A DNA stretch of 64,000 nt, taken from Chitinophaga polysaccharea (GTDB lineage: Bacteria; Bacteroidota; Bacteroidia; Chitinophagales; Chitinophagaceae). The notes below the pieces were generated by a model, which was not told the origin of the DNA, did not search any database, and saw only the letters and a program-made list of their open reading frames with translations. Positions 53,240-61,854 of this stretch are shown in pieces (positions within the stretch are counted from its first letter, which is position 1; every line of letters starts with the position of its first letter). The position numbers and the translations under genes were made by a program. The stretch lies in NCBI RefSeq assembly GCF_902150045.1, contig NZ_CABFVU010000001.1, forward strand, positions 186,001-250,000. Reading direction: 5' to 3'.

Positions 53240-53770
53240 TTATCCTTTAAGGAGCCGCTTTATGTTTGCCAGTCCTTTCTCAAAATCTTTCCCAACCCAT
53301 TTGTCCATCATCAGCCCCATCACTTTGCGGATGGGGTGCTGCCCCATATCGCACACCATCCCCCAGGTGACCAGGGTACCGCCATTTACGGGATCCAGGC
53401 GGAAATAGCCTTTGGTAGCGCCCATGCCCATAAAATCGATATGGGTGACTACCTGCTGGTCCGGTTTGGATTCTGTGATGGTCATATGCCCTTTGCCAAC
53501 GTTCCTGTTACGACTTTCCCAGCTGTAGCCGGCGCCAACACCACTCTCCTTTTCCCCGTAGGTGATTTTAACGGCAGGGTCCTGCTCTTTCCAGGGCGAC
53601 CATAGCTCCCAGTTGCGTACTACGTTCAGCAGCGGGAAAATATCCCCCGGCGCAGCCGTTATTACCAGCGAACGCTCCACCTTAATGGCGGGAGAAAGGA
53701 ATAAACTGAAAATGAAAAGCCCCAGCACAAGGACAATAAACGCACCCAGGATAATGAAAAAGGCTTGCAT
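53240..53770 (-). CDS. SRPBCC (polyketide cyclase-like) family protein, paralogue of the next gene
   Basis: A 176-residue protein built like its neighbour at 52698: a membrane helix (FFIILGAFIVLVLGLFIFSLFL), then an SRPBCC fold (VERSLVITAAPGDIFPLLNVVRNWELWSPWKEQDPAVKITYGEKESGVGAGYSWESRNRNVGKGHMTI). The pattern ELWSPWKEQDP/GYSWES aligns with DTWNPWTRPDT/YSWNG of the paralogue. It lies 39 bases after the ABC-2 permease stop and may be the middle gene of a permease/SRPBCC/SRPBCC transcript. Function unknown. Confidence 0.85.
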   Translation of the reverse strand: MQAFFIILGAFIVLVLGLFIFSLFLSPAIKVERSLVITAAPGDIFPLLNVVRNWELWSPWKEQDPAVKITYGEKESGVGAGYSWESRNRNVGKGHMTITESKPDQQVVTHIDFMGMGATKGYFRLDPVNGGTLVTWGMVCDMGQHPIRKVMGLMMDKWVGKDFEKGLANIKRLLKG

Positions 53771-53809
53771 GTGACTGGATTTAGATCCTACAAAGCTAAC
53801 GAAATCGCC

Positions 53810-54916
53810 TTATTCCCACTTGAATACTTTCACGGCTACCGCATATACGACAACACCCCATAAAGTAAGGATGGCAAGCTCCCAGCCTACATTCCAAAGA
53901 TGCAGCCCTTCAAAGGCTACTTTCCTGAGGGCGTCTATCAGGTAGGTGAGCGGCATGATCTTACATATCGGCTGCAACCAGCCAGGGAAGGAATCTATCG
54001 GGAAAAAGGTGCCTGCCAGCAGGAACTGCGGCAGGGTAACAATATTGGCCAGTGGCGGAATGGTGCTTTCGTTCTTTGCCAGGCTGCTCACCACGAAACC
54101 AAAGCCCATGAATACCAGCAGCCCGAATACAGACAATACCAGCATTTCCAGAAAAGTGGCAAAGCCGTGCACCAGCGTAAAACCAAAAGCGAAGTGCCCC
54201 AGGGCAATGATCACCACGGAGCTGATGAGCTGGAAGATCATCCGGCTCAATGCTTCCGCCAGTACAATGTAAGTACGTTTGATCGGCGTGGCAAAGAAAC
54301 GCTTGAGTACCAGCGTTTGACGCATATTGTAAAACAGGAAGGCGGTACCAAAAACGGCGGCACTCATCAAGGCAAAGCCCAGCTGTCCTGGCAGGATAAA
54401 GTCGATGGTCTTGAATTCGCGCCCCGGCACCTCTGTTTGTGTAAAAATGGCTACGGTAGGGCGTTTATAAGTTTCGTCGTCCAGCTTGCCGGCAATACTT
54501 TTGAGGATGGATACCAGGGTTATCTTTTTCCCGGCATCAGAGGCGGTAGAAGTCCGGATATTAATGTCGTATGCAGTTACATGGTTGGCCCCTTCCTTTG
54601 GCACAATGTTCAGGATAGCCACCAGGCGGCCTTTCTTCAGATCATCTTCCATTTCTGCTGCTGGCTGGTCGGTAACCAGTTTCAGCGTACCGGCATGCGA
54701 CAACTCCTGGTAATACCTGCTGTTGATATCAGTGCGCCTGTCAATCCCCACTTTAACGGAAACAGTGCTTTTTCCAATAAACCCAAACACCAGGATAAAT
54801 ACCAGCGGGAATCCCAAACTGAACACTACTGCGGAAGGGCTACGAAAAATACCTCTCAGGCTTCCTTTGGTAATGGCCAGCATGGCCCTCAACTGGCTGT
54901 ACTTCGCTCCATTCAT
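53810..54916 (-). CDS. ABC-2 type transporter permease
   Basis: A 368-residue inner-membrane permease. One helix near 25-45 (AVVFSLGFPLVFILVFGFIG) is followed by a large periplasmic domain (about 50-170) and five helices in the C-terminal half (GFALMSAAVFGTAFLFYN, MIFQLISSVVIIALGHFAFG, MLVLSVFGLLVFMGFGFVVSSLA, PPLANIVTLPQFLLAGTFFPI, LAILTLWGVVVYAVAV), with LAGTFFPIDSFPGWLQPICKIMPLTYLIDALRK as the ABC-2/YhhJ-like hallmark. An ATPase partner is not encoded adjacent. Substrate unknown; drug or polysaccharide export is common for the family. Confidence 0.9.
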   Translation of the reverse strand: MNGAKYSQLRAMLAITKGSLRGIFRSPSAVVFSLGFPLVFILVFGFIGKSTVSVKVGIDRRTDINSRYYQELSHAGTLKLVTDQPAAEMEDDLKKGRLVAILNIVPKEGANHVTAYDINIRTSTASDAGKKITLVSILKSIAGKLDDETYKRPTVAIFTQTEVPGREFKTIDFILPGQLGFALMSAAVFGTAFLFYNMRQTLVLKRFFATPIKRTYIVLAEALSRMIFQLISSVVIIALGHFAFGFTLVHGFATFLEMLVLSVFGLLVFMGFGFVVSSLAKNESTIPPLANIVTLPQFLLAGTFFPIDSFPGWLQPICKIMPLTYLIDALRKVAFEGLHLWNVGWELAILTLWGVVVYAVAVKVFKWE

Positions 54917-54975
54917 CTGATTCTGCTATTTTAAAAACCGGCGGTAAAACTACAACGTTTTTCCCTTCTTTTAGG

Positions 54976-54999
54976 AAAAAATGGTTCGCCTTCGGCGAA
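54976..54999 (-). terminator. Intrinsic terminator of sppA
   Basis: Read on the minus strand, TTCGCC-GAA-GGCGAA (54999 to 54985) forms a 6-bp hairpin and is followed after CCA by six T (54981 to 54976). It starts 13 bases after the sppA stop codon. Confidence 0.6.
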
Positions 55000-55011
55000 T
55001 TACGCGATTAC

Positions 55012-56763
55012 CTAGAAGTTATACTTAAACGGCATTCTCGCCTGGATATCGCCGTGTAGCTGCTGAACATCTTTTATCTGCTGGTATATTTCATAATTGG
55101 CGCCCAGTTCCTTCTTCACCATCTCCATGCGCATGTTACCTCCAAAGGTTTTCGCCAGCTTGCTCAGGGGATTTTTTGCTTCGGGGAATTCCCTTAAACG
55201 GTATTCCGACAGCTTGGCCAGCTTTGCTGCACATGCCAGCGCTTCGTTGATACCACCGATACGGTCTACCAGGCCCAGTTCCTTTGCCCTTAAGCCACTC
55301 CAAACATGCCCCTGTGCAATGCTGTCTATAATAGCTGGGGCCAGTTTACGGCCCGCCACCACGCGGGATTTGAAAGATGCATAGATACTGTCTACACCGC
55401 TCTGTATAAAACGCCTCTCTGCATCTGTAAGCGGGCGGCCAATAGAGCCCAGATCTGCATAGGGAGCAGTTTTAACACCGTCGAAGGTAACGCCTGCCTT
55501 ATTTTTGAAGAAGTCCTGCATATTGAACATCACACCGAATACACCGATAGAACCGGTTAAGGTATTGGGTTCTGCAAAAATACTGTCGGCCATACACGAA
55601 ATATAATATCCGCCGGATGCAGCATAATCACCCATTGACACTACCACCGGTTTTACTTTCTTCGCCAGGGAGAGTTCGCGCCATATCACTTCAGACGCCA
55701 GTGCACTGCCGCCGCCGGAGTTTACACGGAACACGATGGCCTTCACATTTTTATCTTCACGGGCTTTGCGGATTTCGCGGATATAGTCATCGCTTGCAAT
55801 GGTTTTATCACGCTCTGATTCGCCACTAATAATATCCCCTTCTGCATAGATCAGGGCCAGCCGCGCATCTCCGCTGCCGGAAGAAAGATCCGTGCCGCTG
55901 TTATATTTTCCGAGCGTTACCAGGTTGGCTGTTTCGTCCTGTTTGATGCCTGTTTTGCTTTTGAGTTCTGCCGTTACTTCGTCATCATACTTCAAACCGT
56001 CTACCAGTTTATATTTCAGCGCATCGCTGGCTTGCTGGATCAGGTTCTCATTGGCATAGCTGTGCAAAGTAGCTGTATCAATGTTGCGTGCGGCACTGAT
56101 GCCTTCCAGAAAGGTGCCATACAGTTCACCCAGGAACTGGGTGGTCTGGATACGGTTGGCGTCTGTCATTTGTGTTTCACGCAGTGGTTCTGTGGCGTTT
56201 TTGAATTTTCCGCAGTAAAAAATTTCCGGTTTGATCTCCAGTTTATCCAGGGTTCCTTTGAGGAACATGATCTGGCTGGCAAAGCCGGTAAAATCCACCC
56301 CGCCTTTGGGGTTCAGGTATACTTTATCTGCCGCACTGGCCAGGTAATAGGCATTCTGGTCCATTACTTCACCGTAGGCATACACAAATTTCCTGGACTT
56401 CCGGAAACGGAGAAGGGCATTACGCAATTCTTCTGTGCTGGCAAATCCGTTGGGGTTCCCGTTTACTTTCAGGTAGATGCCTTTAATGTTGTCGTCGCCT
56501 GCAGCATTCTCTATGAGTCTTACCACCTGGTATAATCCCGGCGTTTCTGCAGATTCATCATTGATCAGGGCTCCCAATGGGTTAACTACTTTCTGTTCGT
56601 TGTACGACTGCCCTGTTTCGAGCACGAGTACACTATTGGGGGAAATTGTTACCTTTTCAGGGGTAATAGCCTTACCTATCATTATCAGCAATATAAAGAA
56701 GCATATTGCTGTAAATGCTACGAATGCAAGGAATGCGGCCAGGAAAACTTTAAAGAAACGCAT
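55012..56763 (-). CDS. sppA: Signal peptide peptidase, 67-kDa type (protease IV)
   Basis: A 583-residue membrane-anchored serine protease that degrades cleaved signal peptides. The N-terminal helix (residues about 4-30) anchors it. It has the two tandem SppA domains of the long form. The catalytic Lys188 is in GKFKNATEPL (N-terminal domain), and the nucleophile Ser383 is in MGDYAASGGYYISC (C-terminal domain), a spacing close to that of the E. coli pair. NSGGGSALASEVIWREL precedes the Ser domain. The ATG at 56761-56763 gives the anchor. Divergent from folK, with only about 86 bases between. Confidence 0.95.
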   Translation of the reverse strand: MRFFKVFLAAFLAFVAFTAICFFILLIMIGKAITPEKVTISPNSVLVLETGQSYNEQKVVNPLGALINDESAETPGLYQVVRLIENAAGDDNIKGIYLKVNGNPNGFASTEELRNALLRFRKSRKFVYAYGEVMDQNAYYLASAADKVYLNPKGGVDFTGFASQIMFLKGTLDKLEIKPEIFYCGKFKNATEPLRETQMTDANRIQTTQFLGELYGTFLEGISAARNIDTATLHSYANENLIQQASDALKYKLVDGLKYDDEVTAELKSKTGIKQDETANLVTLGKYNSGTDLSSGSGDARLALIYAEGDIISGESERDKTIASDDYIREIRKAREDKNVKAIVFRVNSGGGSALASEVIWRELSLAKKVKPVVVSMGDYAASGGYYISCMADSIFAEPNTLTGSIGVFGVMFNMQDFFKNKAGVTFDGVKTAPYADLGSIGRPLTDAERRFIQSGVDSIYASFKSRVVAGRKLAPAIIDSIAQGHVWSGLRAKELGLVDRIGGINEALACAAKLAKLSEYRLREFPEAKNPLSKLAKTFGGNMRMEMVKKELGANYEIYQQIKDVQQLHGDIQARMPFKYNF

Positions 56764-56826
56764 ACTTTTTGGTTAAAATGAAACTGAGATGGAAAGATAC
56801 ATTTTTTCAAAAATAAGGAATATGGC

Positions 56827-56834
56827 TACTTTTG
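56827..56834 (+). promoter_or_regulatory. Candidate -7 box for folK
   Basis: TACTTTTG at 56827-56834 is an exact TAnnTTTG, 15 bases before the folK ATG, so the leader would be very short. A T-rich TTTTTTC lies near the -33 position. Confidence 0.45.
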
Positions 56835-56849
56835 AGACTTGAAATATAC

Positions 56850-57335
56850 ATGAATACAGCAATATTACTTATAGGTGGCAATTTGGGTGACCGTACCGGG
56901 AACCTTCAGAAGGCGGTACAACTGATCGCTCAGACAGCCGGAGAGGTAGTACAAACCTCAGCCTTATACCAGACTGCTCCCTGGGGAGCCGTGGATCAAC
57001 CGGATTACCTGAACCAGGGGGTTGAGATCCGCACATCATTGGATGCACTAACGTTATTGCATACACTGTTAGAGATAGAAAGAAAGATAGGCCGTATCCG
57101 CCAGGAAAAATGGGGGGCCAGGGTAATTGATATCGACCTGATCTTTTTTAATGATAGCATTCATTCCCTGCCGGAGCTGAAAGTACCGCATCCGCGTATG
57201 CACCTGCGGCAGTTTGTGCTGGTGCCCCTGATGGAGATAATACCGGACTACATGCACCCGGTGTTACATAAAACAGTACGGGAGCTGGCGGCATCCTGCC
57301 CGGATACATTGCCGGCAAACCGTTACCAGGACTAA
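56850..57335 (+). CDS. folK: 2-amino-4-hydroxy-6-hydroxymethyldihydropteridine pyrophosphokinase
   Basis: A 161-residue HPPK of folate synthesis, transferring pyrophosphate from ATP to 6-hydroxymethyl-7,8-dihydropterin. Landmarks are the start AILLIGGNLGDRTGNLQKA, the pterin-site QTAPWGAVDQPDYLNQ, the LLEIERKIGRIRQEKWGARVIDIDLIFFND segment with the Mg-binding Asp pair, and PHPRMHLRQFVLVPLMEI. The ATG at 56850 is used; a TTG six codons upstream overlaps the -7 box and is unlikely. The deoxynucleoside kinase gene starts 17 bases after its stop, so they form a two-gene operon. Confidence 0.95.
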   Translation: MNTAILLIGGNLGDRTGNLQKAVQLIAQTAGEVVQTSALYQTAPWGAVDQPDYLNQGVEIRTSLDALTLLHTLLEIERKIGRIRQEKWGARVIDIDLIFFNDSIHSLPELKVPHPRMHLRQFVLVPLMEIIPDYMHPVLHKTVRELAASCPDTLPANRYQD

Positions 57336-57352
57336 ATTTTAAACCTATCTTC

Positions 57353-57982
57353 ATGCGTTATAAATTCATTACGGTAGAAGGGAATATCGGCGCCGGCAAA
57401 ACAACGCTGGCCAATATGCTCGCTACCCATTTTTCTGCAAAACTGATACTGGAAGAATTTGCAGATAATCCTTTCCTCCCTCTTTTTTACGAACGCCCGC
57501 AGCAGTATGCCTTTCCGCTGGAACTGTTCTTTATGGCAGAGCGGTATAAACAACTGAAGGAAATGCTGCAGTCGCAGGACCTTTTCAGCGATGTGATCAT
57601 TTCCGATTACCTGTTTATAAAAAGCCTGTTGTTTGCAAAAATTAATTTGCCGGAAGAAGAATACTCTCTTTACCAGAAGCTCTTCGACATTATTAATCCG
57701 CAGCTGGTACAACCCGAGTTGCTGATATTCCTGAATGCGCCGGTCACAAAACTGCAGGAGAATATCCGTCACCGTAACCGCTCCTACGAGCAACAGATAC
57801 CCGACGAATACCTGCTGAATGTGCACGATATGTATATGCAATATATCAAGCAGCATCCTGTACGCACATTGGTGGTAGATACCACTAAAGTGGATTTCCT
57901 GCGGCAACCAGCGGATTTCGATCACCTGCTACAGGCGCTTGAAAAGGAATATGAACCGGGAGTTCATTACCTCAGGTTATGA
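57353..57982 (+). CDS. Deoxynucleoside kinase (deoxyadenosine/deoxyguanosine kinase family)
   Basis: A 209-residue cytoplasmic kinase of purine deoxynucleoside salvage. P-loop GNIGAGKT is at 10-17; FAERYKQL and the following DYLFIKSLLFA carry the substrate-site pattern (Glu-Arg and Asp-Tyr in place of the DRS motif), and NIRHRNRSYEQQIPDEYLLNVHDMY is the LID region rich in Arg. The gene is linked to folK in many Bacteroidota (17-base gap here). Whether dAdo, dGuo or a wider range is preferred cannot be told. Its end is 11 bases from the stop of the convergent flavoprotein gene. Confidence 0.9.
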   Translation: MRYKFITVEGNIGAGKTTLANMLATHFSAKLILEEFADNPFLPLFYERPQQYAFPLELFFMAERYKQLKEMLQSQDLFSDVIISDYLFIKSLLFAKINLPEEEYSLYQKLFDIINPQLVQPELLIFLNAPVTKLQENIRHRNRSYEQQIPDEYLLNVHDMYMQYIKQHPVRTLVVDTTKVDFLRQPADFDHLLQALEKEYEPGVHYLRL

Positions 57983-57993
57983 CAACCTTCGCG

Positions 57994-58008
57994 TCAGACA
58001 AAATCCGC
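57994..58008. repeat. Half copy of the GCGGATTTTGTCTGA repeat, inside the flavoprotein 3' end
   Basis: TCAGACAAAATCCGC at 57994-58008. Read on the minus strand it is GCG GAT TTT GTC TGA, exactly the last four codons (ADFV) and stop of the flavoprotein gene. The same core forms the arms at 61824-61854 and, with one base change, at 43975-44146. Confidence 0.75.
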
Positions 58009-59238
58009 GCGCGCTGCAATCGCGCTGGCCGCAACGAAGCCGCTGGTCCAGGCGTGCTGAAAATTGAAACCACCCGTGATCCCGTCTACATCCATTACCT
58101 CTCCCGCGAAGAAAAGGTTGGGTACCAGCCGGCTTTCCATAGTAGCCGGGTCTATTTCGCTGAGGGCAATGCCCCCGCAGGTAACAAATTCTTCCTTAAA
58201 AGTAGTTTTGCCCTTCACCGGGAACTCCATGCCCACCAATAGTTTCATCAAACGGTTCTGATCTTTCGCCGGCACGTCTGCCCATCTCATTTCTTCCCCC
58301 ACACCCGCCTGTTGAAGCAGGAATTGCCAGAGCCGCTGCGGCAGTCCAAAAGGATTTTTATTGTATATCTTTTGCTTCCCCAGTTCAAAGCGCAGGTCCT
58401 GCCACTGCTCCCGCAGGGTATTTTCATTGTAGGAAGGGATCCAGTTTACAATAGCCGTGAAGGTATACTGTAACTGCTGCAATTCCCTGGCTCCCCAGGC
58501 CGACAACCGTAATACTGCCGGGCCGCTCATACCCCAGTGGGTGACCAGCAAAGGGCCTTGCTCCTGTAGTTTAGTGCCTGCTACTTTTACCTGTGCAATG
58601 GTAGCTACTCCCATCAGGCTGGTAACAGGGTTGCCAGGCATATTGAAGGTAAACAGCGATGGCGCCGGTGGTACAATGCTATGCCCGGTTTGTTCCAGCC
58701 AGGCAAATTTTGCCGCCTGCGCATAGCCTCCGGCTGCAATGCATAAATAGTCGGCCGTAAGCTCCGGTCCCTGCTGTAATTGAAGCCGCCAGCGCCCATC
58801 GCTGTCCTTTTTAAAGGATGTCACTTCTGTATTAGTGCGTATGGAGAGATGGTACTTATCTGCTTCCCGCAGGAGGCAGTCGATGATCGTCTGCGAATCG
58901 TCTGTTACCGGGAACATGCGGCCATCTTCTTCCGCCTTCAGCAATACACCTCTTTCCCTGAACCAGGCAATGGTATCGGGCACAAAGAAGCGGGAAAAGG
59001 ATTTCTTTACAAAGTTCTGCCCCCGGGGATAGCGTTTAGCCATGTACGTAATATCCGGTGCATTGTGCGTAACATTGCAACGCCCGCCCCCACTTACCTT
59101 TACTTTCGATAGCAGCTTTCCCGTTTTTTCCAGCAGCACCACTTCCAGCCCGGGGCTCAGCCGCGCGGCGTTCACTGCACAAAAAAAACCGGCAGCACCG
59201 CCACCAGCTATCACTAAACGTTTCTTTCCTGAGCTCAT
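57994..59238 (-). CDS. BaiN/HI0933-family FAD-dependent oxidoreductase
   Basis: A 414-residue flavoprotein. The N-terminal FAD Rossmann motif is VIAGGGAAGFFCAVNAA (10-26), with the family signature SGGGRCNVTHNAPD (about 49-62) and YCRTHREPAT-type RYPRGQNFVKKSFSRF; the C-terminal GGIALSEIDPATMESRLVPNLFFAGEVMDVDGITGGFNFQHAWTSG closes the FAD domain. This is the HI0933/YhiN group to which the bile-acid reductase BaiN belongs; the native substrate is unknown in most species. The final ADFV and stop codon are repeat-derived. Convergent with the deoxynucleoside kinase gene. Confidence 0.9.
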   Translation of the reverse strand: MSSGKKRLVIAGGGAAGFFCAVNAARLSPGLEVVLLEKTGKLLSKVKVSGGGRCNVTHNAPDITYMAKRYPRGQNFVKKSFSRFFVPDTIAWFRERGVLLKAEEDGRMFPVTDDSQTIIDCLLREADKYHLSIRTNTEVTSFKKDSDGRWRLQLQQGPELTADYLCIAAGGYAQAAKFAWLEQTGHSIVPPAPSLFTFNMPGNPVTSLMGVATIAQVKVAGTKLQEQGPLLVTHWGMSGPAVLRLSAWGARELQQLQYTFTAIVNWIPSYNENTLREQWQDLRFELGKQKIYNKNPFGLPQRLWQFLLQQAGVGEEMRWADVPAKDQNRLMKLLVGMEFPVKGKTTFKEEFVTCGGIALSEIDPATMESRLVPNLFFAGEVMDVDGITGGFNFQHAWTSGFVAASAIAARADFV

Positions 59239-59320
59239 TAAAATCTTGTTAAAACCGTAGGTTGAACACGCAATAATAACAAACCTGCCGTAATCTTACT
59301 GATTAATCTTCCAAAGTTTA

Positions 59321-59328
59321 TATTTTTG
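59321..59328 (+). promoter_or_regulatory. Candidate -7 box for the macroglobulin-like/plug gene
   Basis: TATTTTTG at 59321-59328 fits TAnnTTTG exactly; start near 59335, 25 bases before the ATG. No clear -33 TTTG. Confidence 0.35.
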
Positions 59329-59359
59329 ACATATATTATACCCGCTCAAACTATATTGC

Positions 59360-61819
59360 ATGCAATCGAACCTGAAGAAAAAGCGACAATTTCTGAAATG
59401 GATAATACCAGCCGTGATGTTAGGCGGCGTAATGAGTGCACTGGCTATACAAACGCGTCCTACTGACTGGTCCGACCGCATTATAAAGGCATTACAAACA
59501 TTCGGCAGCCGTTATCCGGCCGAAAAGGTATACCTCCATCTTGATAAGGACTACTATGCAGCCGGTGAAACCATCTGGTTCAAAGCCTACCTCACACTAC
59601 AGGGAATGCCCGCCACTACGGCTACTAACCTGTATGTAGAGCTGCTGGATAAAAATAATAACATTGTGCAGAAGAAGCTGTTTGCCGTTGGTAACGCCGG
59701 TGCACCCGGTAACTTCGATCTGCCGGAAACACAAAAAGCAGGCGTATACCAGCTCCGGGCCTATACCGCCTGGATGCTCAACTTCGATCCTGCCTTCAGC
59801 TATACCCGGACCATCGAGATCTTTGACCCTTCAAAGAAAACACAGCCGGAAACAGACAGCGCCACCGCTCCCGACTTTGCAGTACAGTTTTTCCCGGAAG
59901 GCGGCAACCTGATCGTAGGCCAGCCAAACGTAGTAGCCTTTAAAGCTATCGATAATAACGGGTACCCTATAGAGATATCAGGCGCCGTAAAAGACGCCAA
60001 AGGCGCCAGCACCGCAGTGATCAAAACCGTACATGACGGTATGGGCTCCTTTGAAATCACTCCTGCCAACGCACAGGACATCTTCCAGGCAACGGTAAAA
60101 AGCAGCAGGGGCCAAACCAAAACAGTGTCTCTTCCCGCTGCAGTGGCCGCCGGCGCCTCCCTGAAGGTATTCAATAAAGGTAACCGCATATTTTACCAGG
60201 CCGTACTCGGCAATGTAACTGATACTTCCATAAATGACCTGGTGATCATTGGCCAGATGGGCAGCCAGCTGGTATACAAAGCCAACCTCGATGCAGGGGA
60301 AGGCCGCATCAGCGGATTTATTCCCGCTGATCATCTCCCCTCTGGTATTGTCCAGATCACCCTTTTTGCGAAATCAGGTATGCCGCTCGCAGAGCGACTG
60401 GCCTTTGTCCGTAAAAATGACCTGATGCAGATAGATGTACTGGACGCTGATACCCATAAGGAACCGAGAACAAAAAATGCTTTTGAACTGAGACTGCCAG
60501 ACACTATGCAAACCAATATCTCTGTATCCATCACAGATGCAGACGCAGTGCCGGTAGATAAAAACTCGAACAATATCATTTCCAGCTTCCTGCTTACCTC
60601 CGACATCAAAGGATATATCTACAACCCATCCTGGTATTTCCGCAACGATGCCGATTCAACGCTGAAAGCACTGGACCTCGTAATGATGACCAACGGATGG
60701 AGACGGTTTAGCTGGGAAAAAATCGTTAACAACGAATTCCCTGAAGTAAGGTTCCCCTACGAACAAGGCCTGCTCATGAAAGGTGTAGCCACCATGCTCA
60801 ATGGACGCCCTATGCCCACCGGCAAACTGGATATGATCATCCGCCTGCCGATAGACAGCTCCTCCATGTTTGCCTCTACACCTATCAACGATAAAGGACA
60901 GTTTGAAATGGCCAACATGATATTCCCGGATACCGCCTACATCTACTACCAGGGCAACGACCTCGTAAAAAAAGGCGTGGATGTGAATGTAAAGTTCGAC
61001 AATCACTTCTTTGAACGCCCTACCCAAATTAAAATTCCTTTCCCGCTGCGCGTACCACCTGCAGTGGATAACAATGCATTGAAACAATTCCTTGCCAATG
61101 CCGCGGAAGGCAATAAGGTGAACCGTTCTATCAACAATAAAACAGTATACCTGCAGGAAGTAAATGTAAATGCGAAAAAAGTGAAGCCGGAAGAAACCAC
61201 GGAGAAACGTTATACCTCCGGCATGTTCTCCGGCGGCGATGGATACACTTTCGACCTAACAAAAGAAACACCTATTGCGCTCAACGTATTCCAATACCTG
61301 CAATCAAAAGTAGCTGGACTGCAAATTACGGGCGACTATAACAATCCAACCCTCTCCTGGCGTGGAGGCGCACCGGGATTATACCTCAATGAAATGCAAT
61401 CGGACGTGAGTATGCTGAGCACCCTTTCCATCCAGGACATTGCGCTCATTAAAGTATTCCGCCCTCCCTTTATGGGTGGCTTCGGCGGCGCTAACGGCGC
61501 CATCGCAGTATACACCAAAAAAGGTGGCGACAACACACCGAAAAATGATCCGAGCGTCCGGGGCTTTAAGCTCTATAAAAAGGCCGGCTACCAGATCGTG
61601 AAACAATTCTATTCACCAGACTACTCCGTGAAAAAAGAAGTACACGCATTACCTGATAAACGCCTCACCCTTTACTGGAACCCGAACGTAGTGATAGACA
61701 CGCTCACGCATACTGCCAGGGTGGAATTCTATAACAACGACTTCACCAAGCGTTTCCGCCTCGTAGCAGAAGGCATCGGCGAAGATGGCAGCGTAGGGCA
61801 CCTGGAGCAGGAGTTCTAA
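59360..61819 (+). CDS. Macroglobulin-like surface protein with C-terminal TonB-plug-like domain
   Basis: An 819-residue exported protein. A signal/anchor (about 12-32) is followed by an MG2-like (alpha-2-macroglobulin) beta domain (about 52-150: RYPAEKVYLHLDKDYYAAGETIWFKAYL, ...AGVYQLRAYTAWMLN), further Ig-like domains, and near 670-740 a plug-like segment (APGLYLNEMQSDVSMLSTLSIQDIALIKVFRPPFMGGFGGANGAIAVYTKKG) resembling the SusC plug. No barrel follows. Such proteins are common in Bacteroidota and of unknown function; they may form periplasmic or surface complexes with TonB-dependent systems. Ends 5 bases before the palindrome shared with aspA. Confidence 0.8.
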   Translation: MQSNLKKKRQFLKWIIPAVMLGGVMSALAIQTRPTDWSDRIIKALQTFGSRYPAEKVYLHLDKDYYAAGETIWFKAYLTLQGMPATTATNLYVELLDKNNNIVQKKLFAVGNAGAPGNFDLPETQKAGVYQLRAYTAWMLNFDPAFSYTRTIEIFDPSKKTQPETDSATAPDFAVQFFPEGGNLIVGQPNVVAFKAIDNNGYPIEISGAVKDAKGASTAVIKTVHDGMGSFEITPANAQDIFQATVKSSRGQTKTVSLPAAVAAGASLKVFNKGNRIFYQAVLGNVTDTSINDLVIIGQMGSQLVYKANLDAGEGRISGFIPADHLPSGIVQITLFAKSGMPLAERLAFVRKNDLMQIDVLDADTHKEPRTKNAFELRLPDTMQTNISVSITDADAVPVDKNSNNIISSFLLTSDIKGYIYNPSWYFRNDADSTLKALDLVMMTNGWRRFSWEKIVNNEFPEVRFPYEQGLLMKGVATMLNGRPMPTGKLDMIIRLPIDSSSMFASTPINDKGQFEMANMIFPDTAYIYYQGNDLVKKGVDVNVKFDNHFFERPTQIKIPFPLRVPPAVDNNALKQFLANAAEGNKVNRSINNKTVYLQEVNVNAKKVKPEETTEKRYTSGMFSGGDGYTFDLTKETPIALNVFQYLQSKVAGLQITGDYNNPTLSWRGGAPGLYLNEMQSDVSMLSTLSIQDIALIKVFRPPFMGGFGGANGAIAVYTKKGGDNTPKNDPSVRGFKLYKKAGYQIVKQFYSPDYSVKKEVHALPDKRLTLYWNPNVVIDTLTHTARVEFYNNDFTKRFRLVAEGIGEDGSVGHLEQEF

Positions 61820-61823
61820 ACAC

Positions 61824-61854
61824 GCGGGTTTTGTCTGACTCAGACAAAATCCGC
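61824..61854. repeat. Palindromic repeat between convergent genes (terminator-like)
   Basis: GCGGGTTTTGTCTGA (61824-61838) and TCAGACAAAATCCGC (61840-61854) are complementary at 14 of 15 positions around one C. It fills the space between the plug-domain gene (stop at 61819) and aspA (stop at 61854) and could act as a two-way terminator. It is the compact form of the family seen at 43975-44146 and 57994-58008. Confidence 0.85.
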
